Positions 32,050 through 44,765 of a stretch of DNA of 64,000 bases are shown here, in pieces (position 1 is the stretch's first letter; each line of letters begins with the position of its first letter). The DNA lies in contig CM035156.1 in assembly GCA_020205615.1 (NCBI GenBank), positions 21,293,128-21,357,127 of the forward strand. The letters run 5' to 3'. The position numbers and the translations under genes are program-made. The stretch is from Panax quinquefolius. Its lineage: Eukaryota; Streptophyta; Magnoliopsida; Apiales; Araliaceae. The notes under the pieces are model-generated. The model was not told where the DNA came from, searched no databases, and saw nothing but the letters and a program-made list of their open reading frames with translations.

Positions 32050-34640
32050 GGGTTATCTTGTCAGTCAGAGAGGAATTGAGGCCAATCCAGAGAAGATTCA
32101 AGCGATCATGAACATGAAGACTCCTCAGTCATTTAAAGATGTTCAACGTCTTACTGGAAGGATTGCAACTTTAAGGAGGTTCATGTCTAAGTCGGCAGAA
32201 AGATGTTTGTCGTTCTTTGATACGTTGAAAGGGCCGAAGAATGCAAAGACGTTCTAATGGACTTCGGAGTGTGAGGACGCCTTTCAGAGCATCAAGTCTT
32301 ACTTATCTTCGGCGCCTTTGTTGGTGAAGCCCGCCTCACCGAGCCCCTATATTTATACTTAGCACTAGTTCGAAGGTAGTAGAGCGGTTTTGGTGCGTGA
32401 AGTCAGGGTGAGAATAGCGATTGCGGTTTATTATGTAAGCCATGTCCTTCGGGATACTGAAACAAGGTACCCAAACATCGAAAAGTTTGCTTTTGCTTTA
32501 ATAACTGCTAGTCGAAAGCTTAGGCAATACTTCCAGGGTAGATTGGTAATAGTATACACAGATCAGCCTTTAAAGAAGATTATGGGCAAACCTGAGGTAT
32601 TAGGGAGATTAGCTACATGGACGATGGAGTTGTCCCAATTTTTCATTGAATATCATTCCCGAACCGCCATCAAAGGGCAAGCCTTGGCTAATTTTGTAGT
32701 TGAATGCTCGCTTTCGGTCGATGAAGTTGTGGCGGTGTCAAGGATCTGATAGAAGCGCTTCTGATTCTTCAGGAAGCGAGTAGTTCAGGACGCCAGATGC
32801 AGATGGGTCTTCTACCATGGACGCCGATGGAGCAGGATTATTCGACGAGTCCGGAGGGATTCAAGGTGCAAAGAGCCATCGATTTCAGTTAAAGCGACAA
32901 ACAACGGTTTAGTATGAAAGCGGTACTCGCGAGGTTACGACCGCAAAAAAAGTCTTGAAGTGCAAAGAATAGTCATCTTCAATGATTCTCGCTTAGTCGT
33001 TAAACAACTTTCTCTGGGAATACTGAAGCTCGAGGCCCAAGAATGATCAAATATTTAGCGTAATTGAAGGAACAACTTCAATATTTCCAATCCTACGAGT
33101 TTCGTGGGTCGAGCGTAATAACAATTCCATTGTTGATGCACTTCCAAATTAGCCACTACTGGATGTTAACGCTCTTTGATGGGTTTGTTTACTTAGAAAT
33201 CTTGCAACATCCTAGTGTTTATCATGAATCGGTGATGTGCATTAACCGAACCAACTACGGTCAAATTCCCGTATATAGAGTATCTGGCAGATGGTGTCTT
33301 ACCTTCGGATCGGATGCAAGCCAAGAAAATTAAGTATAAGAGTGCTAATTTTGTTCTGATTGATGAAGATCTATTCAGAAGGGCTTTCTCGTCTCCACTA
33401 TTGAAATGTTCGACTGTTCAAAGTCAATATGCTTCTCCGAGAAGTACATGAAGGCATCTGTGGCGACTATATGGCGCTAAGTCATTAGCCTATAAAGTAC
33501 TTCGTCAAGGGTACTACCGCCTACCATCTTCAAGGAAGCGAATCGAATACGCCAAGAAGTGCGAGAAGTGTCAACTCAATAGTCCGATCCCACATCGACC
33601 ACCGTAAGAGCTATACTATACGATCTTATCTCCTATACCCTTCATTGTCTGGGGGTTGATATCTTCGGGTCCGCTACTCGAAAGCAAAAGGTCAAGTCGG
33701 TTTTTATTATAGTTGCCATCGACTATATGACCAAATGGGTAGAAGCAAAGCCACTTAGATTAATAACGAACATGAATGCTTGAAATTTTTGAAAGAATCA
33801 GTAGTATTTCGTTTTAGAATTCCTAAGGTGGTAATATCGGACAACGGACGTCAGTTTGTGGGATCGAAATTTGAAATATTTCTGAAAGAACCGGGATCCA
33901 AAGATGAAAAGACTTCATGGCTCATCCTCACCAAACGGACAAGTTGAAGTGACCAATGTAACGTCACTGAATGGGATCAAGCTTGCAGATTGACGGCTGC
34001 CAAGGGAAGATGGCCAGAAGAGCCACTTAGCGTGTTATGGGCTTACCGAACTACTCCGAGGACTACAACGGGGGATTCACCTTTCAGATTGGCCTATGGT
34101 ACTGATGCCTTAGTCCCAGTTGAAATTGGATCTCCAAGTCTTCGGGTTAGTCAATTCAAAGAGATCTACAATGAGGAAGGGCTTAAGGACAATCTTGATT
34201 TGCTTGAGGAAGTCAGAGAAACAGCCTTAATCAAATCAAGCGACTTATCGTCAAGAGTGGCCAAGCATTATAACAAGGGGGTAAAGTTTCGCAGGTTCGA
34301 AGTAGGAGATTTTGTCCTCAGAGAAGCCGAGGCATCTACACCTCAGAATCTGGGAAAGCTGATGCCAAACTGGGAAGGACCGTATGAAATCACTGAAGTG
34401 CCGAAGCCGGGGACTTATCGGTTGAAGGCATTAGACGGGTCAGCAATTAAAAATACTTGCACGCCGATAGGCTTAGAAGTACTTTCAAGAAAAATGATGT
34501 CAAGACATCGAAGTCTCAGAAATATTTATGTCATCATCAATAAAAGCCCTTTTTCTCAAACAAATCTTGTCTTCGTTCTTGATCGGTTTAGTGGTGTAAG
34601 GAGGTTCGGGGACTCGTTGACCATTCGATGGTAGCCTTAA
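32050..34640 (+). pseudogene. Pol remnant of the Tat-lineage element: RT end, RNase H, second RNase H, integrase
   Basis: RT end: GYLVSQRGIEANPEKIQAIM (about 32053-32110) and QRLTGRIATLRRF. RNase H: VYYVSHVLRDTETRYPNIEK (about 32409-32470) to HSRTAIKGQALANFVVE. Broken pieces at 32790-33100 fit the plant-specific second RNase H (SPEGFKVQRAIDFS; LKEQLQYFQSYEF). Integrase zinc finger and core pieces (YAKKCEKCQLNSPIPHRPP near 33550) are frameshifted. The integrase C-terminus is open at 33990-34634: PLSVLWAYRTTPRTTTGDSP, FRLAYGTDALVPVEI, NWEGPYEITEVPKPGTYRL. Many stops and shifts show that it is dead. Confidence 0.85.
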
Positions 34641-34659
34641 TGGCGTGTGGACCTTATGG

Positions 34660-35300
34660 GTTTGTCGGGCCCCGTTTGTGGTAAACGCCATCCTAAACGC
34701 CATCCTTAAGACGTTGTCGAGCCCCTGCGTGGTAGGCAATTGTCGACCTTCACTTAGACCTCCTTAAAACGTCGTGCCCTTCGTGGTAGGCAAATTGTCA
34801 TCCTTAAGACGTTGTCGTCCCTCGTGTGGTAGGCGATTATCGACACTTAGACCTTGTCGAGCCCTTCGTGGTAGGCAAGTGTCATTCTTAAGACGTTGTC
34901 GCCTTATGCGTAGTAGGCAATTGTCGACACTTAGACCTTCAGTCGGGTAAGCCAGACCCCTTCGGGTAGGCAAGTGTCATCCTTTAGACCTTGTCAGCCC
35001 TTCATGGTAGGCAAGTGTCATCCTTAAGACGTTGTCGCCCTCGCGTGGTAGGCAATTGTTTACACTTAGACCTTGTCGCCCTTCGTGGTAGGAAAGTATC
35101 ATCCTTAAGACGTTGTCGCCCCTCCGTGGTAGGCGAATCGTCGACACTTAGACCTTGTCAGGCCCTTCGGGGTAGGCAAGTGTCATCCTTTAGACCTTGT
35201 CAGGCCCTTCGTGGTAGACAAACGTTGTCCTTTAGACTTTGTCAGGACCTTTGCGGTAGGCAAACGTCATCTCTTGGTTTTGTTAGGCCTTTCGGTAAAC
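34660..35300 (+). repeat. Minisatellite of about 42-bp units in the 3' region of the Tat-lineage element
   Basis: Two alternating unit types, one starting CTTAGACCTTGTC and one TTAAGACGTTGTC, each end in GTGGTAGGCAA with variations. Starts lie at about 34762, 34804, 34848, 34890, 34932, 34985, 35025, 35067, 35107, 35149 and 35192, giving about 42 bp per unit and about 84 bp per pair, some 14 units in all. It sits between integrase and the antisense ORF. Arrays in this position are known from Tat-lineage 3' UTRs. Confidence 0.85.
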
Positions 35301-35689
35301 AAATTCCTAATGAAGCGTATCTCTCTCACACTTCTAAGAATAATAAGTATCCCTTTACTTTATTACCTAAAATTTTTCTAAGTGTCGAGTTCGAATGCCT
35401 CATTCTTTAACTTCATCTTACCTGTTATATAACATGTTTAGTTGTTAATTAACGGTTCAATTCAATCCATGCAAGAGTTTGTGCATCTTTCTAGTTGAAT
35501 TAATATCGAGTATCAAGCGTAAAATAGATGCAATCAAGTCATAAGGGATGAAACCACTTTTTCATTGATATTTAATCTAATTACAATATTAGATAATTTT
35601 TACAAGTCCTATAAATTAAAGAAAGAAAAATAATGTAAAACTTCACAAATATTCTTTAATAAAACCAAGGAAAAATAAGAGCATCATCC

Positions 35690-37561
35690 TTCAGCGCCAT
35701 TTTCGTCATCCAAGAAATCGAAAAGGATGGATCTCGCGTTGGCGAAGAATCGCCTTCTCCCTTGCCACGACTCCTAAGCAGAGCTCGTAGCTTTCAGAGT
35801 ATATCTTCATTATCTCCCATTGATCTCATCCGAGTTCTGATACTCTTCACGATTTGTTTGCGAAGGTCATTTGTTAGAGGAGGCCCAAGCTCCCGAAGGG
35901 CCTTGAGTTCTCGGATTTCTTCTTCGAGCTTCTAGCGCTTATTCGGATGACGAAGTTTCGCCAAATTTAGTTTATGGATGGTCTTGGTCAAGAGTTTAGC
36001 ATCGCCTTTTAGTTCCTTGATCTTCTCCATCCTTATCTCGCCCTCCAACCAAGTCAACATTCATTTTGACGATCTCCTCATCTTGGGCTTTAGTTGACTT
36101 CATTCTTCATTGATGCCTTCACATCTCCTCTTGGCAGGGCTAACTCTTTTGAAGCCCTTCATTTGTATGAAGAACGCATTCGCGTTGAGTCATTTCCCAG
36201 CCAAGGCGCACTTCGGCGGCATTCTCCTTCCTCGAGCCTCTTCCTCGATTCGGACTCGAGGGACCCTTGACGCAGACGCCTTGAACACAAAAGATTCGCC
36301 TATGCATGTCCAATATTATTTGATCGGTTTACGATATAAAGTATGAAGATAAATACGAAAATAAATGAAAGAGAACCGCTTACCTTCGCCAGATAGCTCA
36401 TGCCCTCATAAAGTAAATCCCGTTCGAACTGCTCTCGAATCGATGGTCATCGGCTTTGGCATGCAAAAGCGCCGAAACAATTGAAAGGAAAATGGGCATT
36501 AAATCGAGGCCACACGGTTGAGAGGCCATAGCTTCACGCCAAATTCGGCAATCGTTTGTCTCGGAGGAGAAGGCGGGGGGTTGATTATGAATCGGCGAGG
36601 GTCCACGTGTATAGTTTCGGAGAAGGAGACCGAACAGAGACTGGTTCGGGTTCGGTGGAGGTGCGTAAGATGAACCGGGATGGTCGCTCTCATTGATGTT
36701 TTTTTCGGGATGGGATGGGGACAGATCCGGCTTGGTTCATCATCGTGCACTTGGATTTTTGGGGGGATTATTGGAGGGATGTTAGCCGAAGATGAGGGAA
36801 CTCGGAGCTCTTCGGCGGTCAGGGGGGTTATCTTTGTTCTTATCTTCTTCACACGAAGAACTTTTGCCCGATCGTGCAAAGGTATGTCGAGCAGAATCCT
36901 CTTCACCGGGATAGATTCAGAAGGTGCAGGATTGGGGTTGGGTGATGGGGCTGCTTATGGGGTTGCTTCGGGAATTGCTCCCGGATCACTTTCAGGGTTT
37001 GTTTCCGGTTGGGTGGATTTGGATTTTTTGGCGGATCTTTTTCTTCGGCGGGGTCTGAGGGATTCTTCGGGTATGTTGGGCTCATCGGTCTGGGGTTCTT
37101 CATTTTGAAGGGAAGTGGTTGGTGGATCGGTGATAGGGGGATCAGCCCGGGAAGATTCTTCAGTCGGATGCTCTTCGCTCGCATCCGTATTCTTCCCTGC
37201 CAAAAAATCTTCCAGATCTTTCACTTCCAAAGAAGTTGGCTTGATCATGTACAATCGCAAAAAAATCATGTATCAGAACCCGTATCACTTAGATATCTCA
37301 AAAATTATGTTATAAAGCTGTTCAAAATTTACATTTGTGGTCATATAGCCAGGCTTGTTTGGTCAGAAGTGTAAAACTCCATTCTTTTGGAGGAATCTTC
37401 TTCAAAAATCATAATCTCCTCACACGCTTCTTGAGATATCTCTCAAAGTCGCCAGAGACCGATCGAGGTAGTCCAATGCTGGAAGAGAAGAGATTTCGGT
37501 CCCGTAACGAAAAACCACTTCTCGTGCCAACCCTTGTTCTTTGGAAGGATATCCATCGTGG
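35690..37561 (-). pseudogene. C-terminal part of the Tat-lineage antisense ORF
   Basis: Minus-strand frames at 36955-37269 (MIKPTSLEVKDLEDFLAGKN, then an acidic proline-rich part and a basic RRRKRSAKKSK patch) and 36499-36906 continue each other with frameshifts. At 37470-37561, text similar to DGYPSKNKGWHEKWFF joins the piece on the far side of the Copia insertion. The region to 35690 reads as a charged, possibly coiled-coil tail in broken frames. Function is unknown; such antisense ORFs are a known feature of the Tat lineage. Confidence 0.6.
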
Positions 37562-39434
37562 TGTTAGGTTTGTAATATTCAAGAACGCAATCAAATTGCA
37601 AAAATAAATGTTTAAGCGAGATAAAATCGAGTTTAAAATTTTACAAACCATATACCCGGATCACCCTTTATGCACAATTATTAATTAAACGAAAAGATAA
37701 AGAATAAAATCATACCTCAAGATCGAGCTTCCTCGTATAAGTTCACCTCCAAATCTTTTCGCTCAACTTGAATCCACCGGGTTTGTCCTTTCCTTTGATC
37801 AACATTAGCCACCCAAGTGTTTGGCCTCTAGAGGTGATCCACCAAAAAAGAAAAAGATTTAAAAAGATGGTGTATTGGCTCAAACCCTAGTTTTTCCCAT
37901 CTGTATAGAAAAAGGGCGTATTCTCCAACAAATTGGAATTATGTCAGATATTGTAAAAAAGTCAACCACCTCACCCATAATAAGACTCCTCTTATTTATA
38001 GATGTAAGCAACCCACCTTAACAATTAAGGAATTGGGATTTATTTAATTAATTAAATTCTTTTAATTAATTAAGCTCCCTAATCTTATTAGGGATAATTA
38101 ATTAAACTCCTTTAACTAATTTTCCTTCCTAATCCAATTAGAAATAAATGAGAGTACTTATATTAAATTAATTCCTAAACTCTTTTAGAAATTAAAATAA
38201 TAATAATTGTAATAATATTAATAAGACTCTCTTATTAATTTATATTTAATATTTCTAAAATATTAAATAATAAATATTAAGCTATTTAATTTATTCTATC
38301 ACCATAGATTAAATTAAATATACATAACATATTATTACGATTATGCCATTAACTTCTTAAATAATTATTCTTCCTTTTATGGTGTGACCCTTTAGGTTCT
38401 CCATATTAAACCTAGTTGTGAATAAATCAATTAGAACAATTCTAATCTTATTTAAATAAATAAATTAAATAATTAATTTATTTAAATAATATTATTTCTA
38501 CAATAAGGATAAAAGCCTCCCTAATGATCAACGACTTTCCCGTATAATATAGATTTCAACATTAATCATTAAAGAACCTTTGAGTAAATAATTACCGCAT
38601 AATTCAATCCTTCCACCATACAATGTCCCAATTAAATATAAGACATGGAATTATCACAAGTCTTATTTTATTTAATTATATGTATTTCGATCCTTAAATG
38701 CATAACTCCAAATAATGCAAATTAGAAACTCCTTTCTAATTTCATTCTCCTTAACCAAGGACTACCGGGTTGTCATTTATCGAATCACATAGACATTTCT
38801 CTTCTTTAATAGTAGTGGTAGATTCTTTATCGATCATACATTATCTCCATGTACAACTTATTATACCCAAGCATACCCTTTGATATACCCTAAGGGTCTT
38901 AAGGAATAAGTCAAAGTATAACTCATCATACACAAGATACTATGATGATCTCAAGTCCAAGGATCACTTGTCTTACTATCACTACAGAATTCCTATCGAC
39001 AGCAAGTAAAACTCCATTAGGTATCCCTTAGCAAGTCACGCTCAAAGAACTTATTCTCTAATAAGCACCTACATACTTGCTTTAGTGTCTCCACACAAAT
39101 GATCACGAGATCAATCATCCTCATCCAATGAAGCAAGTTAACGATGTGTACCAATCTATCCTGGATTCACTAATCCCCAATTTAGTAATCCAATGATTGG
39201 GAACTATTTTAGTTTTAAGCTTTCTAAGAATTTAGATCTCATTAGAATGATCATCATCATTATTCTAAAAGCATTGCTTAAAACTATGGGTTTATCACAT
39301 ATTATAAAACAGCATCATGTAGATAATTAAAAGCCTTTAATAAATTAATACTTTTTATTAATAAATGAATAAGATTGTTACAAAGTATATGCTTTATCAT
39401 CAAACATGATTGGCTTGTGTGCATACTACTTTCA
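37562..39434 (-). mobile_element. 3' LTR of the Copia element
   Basis: 1,873 bp, matching 44766-46637 with many single-base and short indel differences, several of them at or next to CG dinucleotides. It starts (plus strand) TGTTAGGTTTG and ends ACTACTTTCA. Almost all of it is AT-rich noncoding sequence. Confidence 0.88.
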
Positions 39435-39760
39435 ATCTCCCACTTGCACTAAAGCCAATCGCCATTGTATCTTATACTCTTCTTCTCTAAGTGACGATTA
39501 TCCTGCTGTTGGATAAGCTTTAGTTAATGGATATGTAATGTTGTTCTTGAGAGTCCACCATCTCTATAGTGATTTCCCATCTTTCAATGATTCTTGTAAT
39601 CAAATGAAAGTGCCACAACACATGTTTAGATCCAAGATGAGACTTAGAACTATTCCTAGTTCTCGTAATGAACTTTTAATCCAAACAATCAACTCAGAAG
39701 CTTCATTTATAGCTATATACTTTGTCTTTATCACTAAACCAAAGAACTCTTTGTCGTTTG
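39435..39760 (-). pseudogene. RNase H end of Copia pol
   Basis: On the minus strand, broken frames give KSHLGSKHVLWHFHLI, then text related to the Copia pol tail, and finally MAIGFSASGR before the polypurine tract. Stops are frequent. Confidence 0.5.
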
Positions 39761-41190
39761 GAACCTTTCCAATTCACTACACCAATGCTCAAGGTAACCT
39801 TTTACCTTAAAGTGGATTTTCTGTCGTCTTGATGCATTCGAAAAACTTGAGTCATTAAGCCCTCTAGTTTTAATTTAGACCCACCATGAATATGATCACA
39901 TCCTTAGTGCCTGTTAAGCACTTTAAGATGTTTTTCACTGACTCATAGTGAACTTCTCCATAATATGACTGATCAACATCAAGTCTCGTACATTTCATTG
40001 CATGCATGATTGTCACTCATGCAACCTCTCTTTTCAGGAGTCTATGGGGACTATTAAGAGAGATACACTCCATATCTCATCGACACGAGACATCTCTTGA
40101 GTTTGCCATGCTAAACGACTTTAGCATCAAATGAATATCGTTAACTTTTGGGTTAAGTCGAGCATCCTCTTAAATCTATCTATATAGATTTATATCCCCA
40201 ATTAAGATACTCTTCCCAAACCATTCATGGAGGAATGTTTGAGACAACTTTATCTTTCTTGATTGTAGCATTGGCATGTTATTCCTTATCCGTAGTATAT
40301 CAATATATAATACTAGAAATGTCATAACGCTTCCAATCGACCCTTTTGTACACACTCAACTCTTACCTCATCGTGATGTAACTCGGATCATCATCTTCTA
40401 TGATGCGTACCTCATCATCATCATCTATGATGAATCCATACCTCCCTAGGTATCTTGATGATTATTCCGATTTACGATTCGGTTGTGGGTACAATAGTCT
40501 ATCTACGTGTTCCTCTTATTTGACTTATAGTGTTTTGTGGTTCTTGAACTCTTCAAGATCTATTATCCTCCTACTAGCCCCTTCAATGATAAACACATTT
40601 GTCTTAGAAGGCAGCGTATTTCGTAATAAACACCTTTTGCTAAGCAGGATTATAGAACATATACCCTAAACTTACTTTAGGATGTCCCACAAATCGACAC
40701 TTGTCAAATCTTGTCCCAAGCTTATCCTTTGAAATCTTTTCACATAAGTTGGACAACCACTTATCTTAACATACTTAAGATTAGGAATCCTCCATGTCCA
40801 TAACTTTTATGGAGTCTTGGGGCTGGATTTTGAGGTTACCTTTTCGTAGATATGCAGCCCATTTCTGGATACGACCCTGAAGGATACTGGAATGTCGGTA
40901 AAATCATTATGGATCGCACCATGTTCAAATAGGTACCATTTTTCCTTTCAGATACATCAATCAATTATTATGTATCGAGAGGCGTCCATTATGACAAAAC
41001 CATTTGAGATGATCTAGAAACTTATTGCACAAGTATTCCTTCCTTGATCCAATCAAAGAATCCTAATACTTTGCCAATTTGTTTCACTTTTGAATTCTTT
41101 GAACCTTTCAAATAATTCACACTTGTATTTCAACAAATACATACATTCAACTCTTTGAATGATCATCTCCTTTTTCTTATACTAGTTTGT
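39761..41190 (-). pseudogene. Strongly decayed middle of Copia pol
   Basis: This interval lies between the recognisable protease-integrase border and the RNase H end, and by order should hold integrase and reverse transcriptase. It is only about 1.4 kb, shorter than expected, and I could not identify intact motifs. Plus-strand open frames here (39538-39810, 40400-40669) are shadows. Confidence 0.4.
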
Positions 41191-41466
41191 TCAATTTGCA
41201 AAATTATTTTCATGTAAGTCAAGTATACAAAATTTATTAAGTAATATTCCAGTTCTATACAAAACATTATTATTATAAATAGAACAACAATTGTTCTTAA
41301 TTATAATACCAAAGATTTCATTGTCCAACAATAAAATAGAAATAATATTTTTAACAAGAACTGGAATACAATAACAACTTACTGACTTAATAGATTTGCC
41401 CGTAGGCATTGCTAAACTATAAGTTTCTATAGCTAATGCAAAGAACCTTTGCTTCATTTTCCACAC
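41191..41466 (-). pseudogene. Copia pol segment before the integrase (protease-GAG-pre-integrase region)
   Basis: A 91-codon open frame contains ALAIETYSLAMPTGKSI, CYCIPVLVKNIISI and IIKNNCCSIYNNNVLYRTG, matching in order the stretch that precedes the GAG-pre-integrase domain in plant Copia polyproteins (ALAVGTY, the CYYVPALTKNIIS type, IIKNNCCSIY). It is isolated by stops on both sides. Confidence 0.7.
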
Positions 41467-41689
41467 ATAGATTACTTATCTTTGTTTAACTTTCTACTTC
41501 GCTTGGTCCCTTCATAAATCTATATTTATGATAACCAAAGCTCGGTATCCAATACCCAAGTAGAACCTTGACTTAAAGAAAAAATTATTTTAAATCATGA
41601 ACAAATTTGTATTTTTAACCAAAACTTCACTAAGCTTCTTTGGTTAGCCTCTGCAAGATGCTTCTCGCAGTTACTTTCTAGTGTTCAGG

Positions 41690-42347
41690 CTTATTGCAGT
41701 GGAAGCAAACTCCTTTACTATCCATATCGGTTTTATTCTTATTATCCTTTGTTTTTGCCTTTCTATTTACCTTCTTTGAATCGTTTTCTTTTCGTAAGAT
41801 CCTTTGGCCCTACCGGAAGACTTGATCTTTCTTGGTTGAAAGTGACTCTCAACATTTTTCAATATGTTAAGCAAATCAAATAAGTCGATATCTAGCTTGT
41901 TCATATGAAAAATTCACAACAATTAATGAAAGGAGTCCGGAGTGAGTGCAAAATCAAATCTTGGCTCAACTCTCCATCCATGACAAAACCAGGTTGTCCT
42001 AATTGATCAATCAAATTGATTATGTTAAGAACTTTTATGCATCTTTATAGTGCCATTGGACATTCTAGATCGGAAGAGCTCCTTAGATATCGATATCTAT
42101 CGGTCCCATTTTTTTTACCATCAACTACTTGATGTGCGGGAATATAGTAGAGTATCCATAGTTTCACGCCGACAACAAGCTCGTTACTCTCATGGATACG
42201 AGTATGATGCATCGAGTCAATCGCAGCATCATCTTGCCACTTTCTAAAAATAGCAATCTCTTCCTCAGAGGCATTATGCGCAACCATTGCGAGGATAGGC
42301 GTATTAAGGACATAAGATAGCTTTTCAGCTGTGAGAACTTTTCTCAA
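41690..42347 (-). pseudogene. Copia Gag, broken
   Basis: Minus strand: MRKVLTAEKLSYVLNTPILA (42347 downward), ASEEEIAIFRKWQDDA, then in other frames MNKLDIDLFDLLNILKNVES (about 41905-41840) and CFHCNKPEH (about 41715-41690), the start of a zinc knuckle that then meets a stop. The order and motifs fit plant Ty1/copia Gag. Confidence 0.65.
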
Positions 42348-42630
42348 TTTCCTTAACTAATTCGTTTAATTCGGCCTGGTTAATTTAGCATCTAATATGT
42401 TTCGCATGATAGTAATTTTAGACATTGTAAAATTTCGTAAATGAATTTGTAATTAACAACATTTTAACATACATTCTTTTATTAATTACCAAAATAATTT
42501 AGGTCTTGTTTTAAATTGGTATCTCCCACTATTTTCTTCAAACTATATTACCCTCACTTATATAGTTCTAAGAAAATCTAATTAAAGATTTGCTTAGTGA
42601 GAATAAGGATCCCATTTCAAATGTATATAG

Positions 42631-42923
42631 CCTTGTGGTGACACAACAAACTATATATAAATAAATAGGTAGACAACTTTTGTCAATTACATCAACTATC
42701 AACTCCTCAGTTTTTGTCTCTTAGATTATTTTGATCAGTGGTGGCACATCCAATCAAAATTATCCAAGTTAAGTCCGACCTAGCACTCCATATATTCAAA
42801 AAGAAAAATATCATCCTTGTGGTGACACAACAAAATAATATTGTTCAATTTTCTTTATAAGCATCAAATGTGATAAATTAACATCTTAAATACTTAATAC
42901 TTGCCTTGTGGTGACACAACAAA
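42631..42923. repeat. Three exact copies of a 20-base hairpin-forming repeat in the Copia leader
   Basis: CCTTGTGGTGACACAACAAA occurs at 42631-42650, 42815-42834 and 42904-42923. Each copy can fold (TTGTG, 4-base loop, CACAA). It lies between the gag remnant and the 5' LTR. Confidence 0.8.
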
Positions 42924-42959
42924 CTCATATTAAATATTTAATACTCTATTAATTTTATC

Positions 42960-44327
42960 ATGCTAGAAGGCGACGTTCGATATTCCAAAATATCTTTGAA
43001 CGCTTAGGACTTAATATAAAAAATTGAGGGGTTTGTTATTAATTTGTCTCATCTTGTTTAAGCGCATTTATATATATATATAAAATACTCATTATATTAA
43101 TGAACATGCGAAGCATGTTTGCATAATATATAATATATATAGTATAAGCATGCACATATAGAATACTATATTCTACCCGAATTGATTATGGACTTTTATT
43201 TTAGTTTGGTTCACTAGAGCCACCAAGTGAACCAAAAGGTCAAACCCTAGGGGTGCAAGAAATAATATTTAAATATAACTATTACATTTAAACCCGGGCT
43301 CCATTACAAACGGGTCTTCAAGCGCTCCTTGCTCCTTGATCTCCAATTTTTCAAAATTAATTCTAACTATTCCTATTACAAAACTATTTAAAATAAATAG
43401 AAACCTTGATCAGCAGTCAAGGGGAAGTACATAGGAGAGAGATAGAATTTACATTAAAAAAAATTAGAGAAGACAAGATACGCAGACCCCATTTAATAAA
43501 ACCCATACATTCATGCATCCAACTAAAATAAAATCCAATCACATTGGTCAATAGTCCATAATCAATCCCATTTATTATCATACACATCACCATATGTATC
43601 AATGAATAATAAACATTTAATATATATATTGATATCATTTAATGGGCAAATTTAGTTAGTATAAAATCTATTTTTGAATCAAAATAAACTCCTTTATTTT
43701 AATCCAAATTTAAATTAAAATAAAACTATTTTATTTTAATTTATCCAATTTCAATAAAATAAAATATTTTATTTTAATCAAAATTTTAATCAAAATAAAC
43801 TCCTTTATTTTAATTAATTATGGAATCCAATTCCATATATAAAAAAAAATTATTAAAGGAAACACGAATTCTTTTTTCCTATTCACAAATAAACTCCTTT
43901 ATTTTGAATAATATGAAATCATATTTCATATCTAAATAAACTCCTTTATTTAAGGAAATTAGGATTCTCTTTCCTATTCACAAATAAACTCCTTTATTTT
44001 GAATAATATGAAATCTTATTTCATATATAAATAAACTCATTTATTTAAGGAAAAATATAATCCAATTTCAACTCCAATTAGTTATCATGGAATCCAATTC
44101 CAACTCTAATTAGTTAGCATGAAATTTAATTTTAAAATTAAATAAACCTATTATTTTAAAATTAAAATAAACCTTTATTTTAATTATAAAATTATTGAGA
44201 ATAATATATTATATATATTATATATATATAATATATTATAAAATAACCTAATATATATATATATATATATATAAAAAATAGTTATTACAAGTAATAATTT
44301 TTAAGGATGATACTATCATATAGAATA

Positions 44328-44375
<48 letters not shown>

Positions 44376-44427
44376 CCGCATATGACCCAATTCCATTTAA
44401 ACTTTGAATCCTTAAGATGGTTACAAG

Positions 44428-44478
<51 letters not shown>

Positions 44479-44750
44479 CTAGCACTCCTTTATTTAGATT
44501 CACGTGCGCTAGAATCTCAAAAAAAAAAAAAAATAACTCTGTTAGAATCCTATAGTAAAGATTCACGCCACTATTGCTTTATTTACCATATAAGTGGATG
44601 GGGATTAGTGAATCAAGATGCTAAAAAATAATTTACGCCTTTTTTTTTTTTTTAAAATTTTATATGATAAAATTATGCCCAATAAAATTGTTCTAAACAC
44701 ATATCAATATACAAATTAAATCAAACAATTAATAATTTGCATAAAGGTTT
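42960..44750 (-). other. AT-rich Copia leader with (AT)n runs
   Basis: Noncoding stretch between gag and the 5' LTR of the Copia element. (AT)n runs lie at about 44253-44271, 44333-44370 and 44432-44475. A motif AATAAACTCCTTTATTT, itself partly self-complementary, recurs about six times between 43680 and 44040. No gene seen. Confidence 0.5.
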
Positions 44751-44764
44751 GGCTCTTGATGCCA
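44751..44764 (-). other. Primer binding site of the Copia element
   Basis: On the minus strand TGGCATCAAGAGCC follows the LTR end after one base. It resembles the initiator Met tRNA complement TGGTATCAGAGCC with a few differences. Confidence 0.6.
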
Positions 44765-44765
44765 C

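Noticed and set aside
36680..37315. Plus-strand open frames of 66-142 codons
   Set aside because: Shadows of the minus-strand antisense ORF; glycine/serine-rich complement of proline-rich text.
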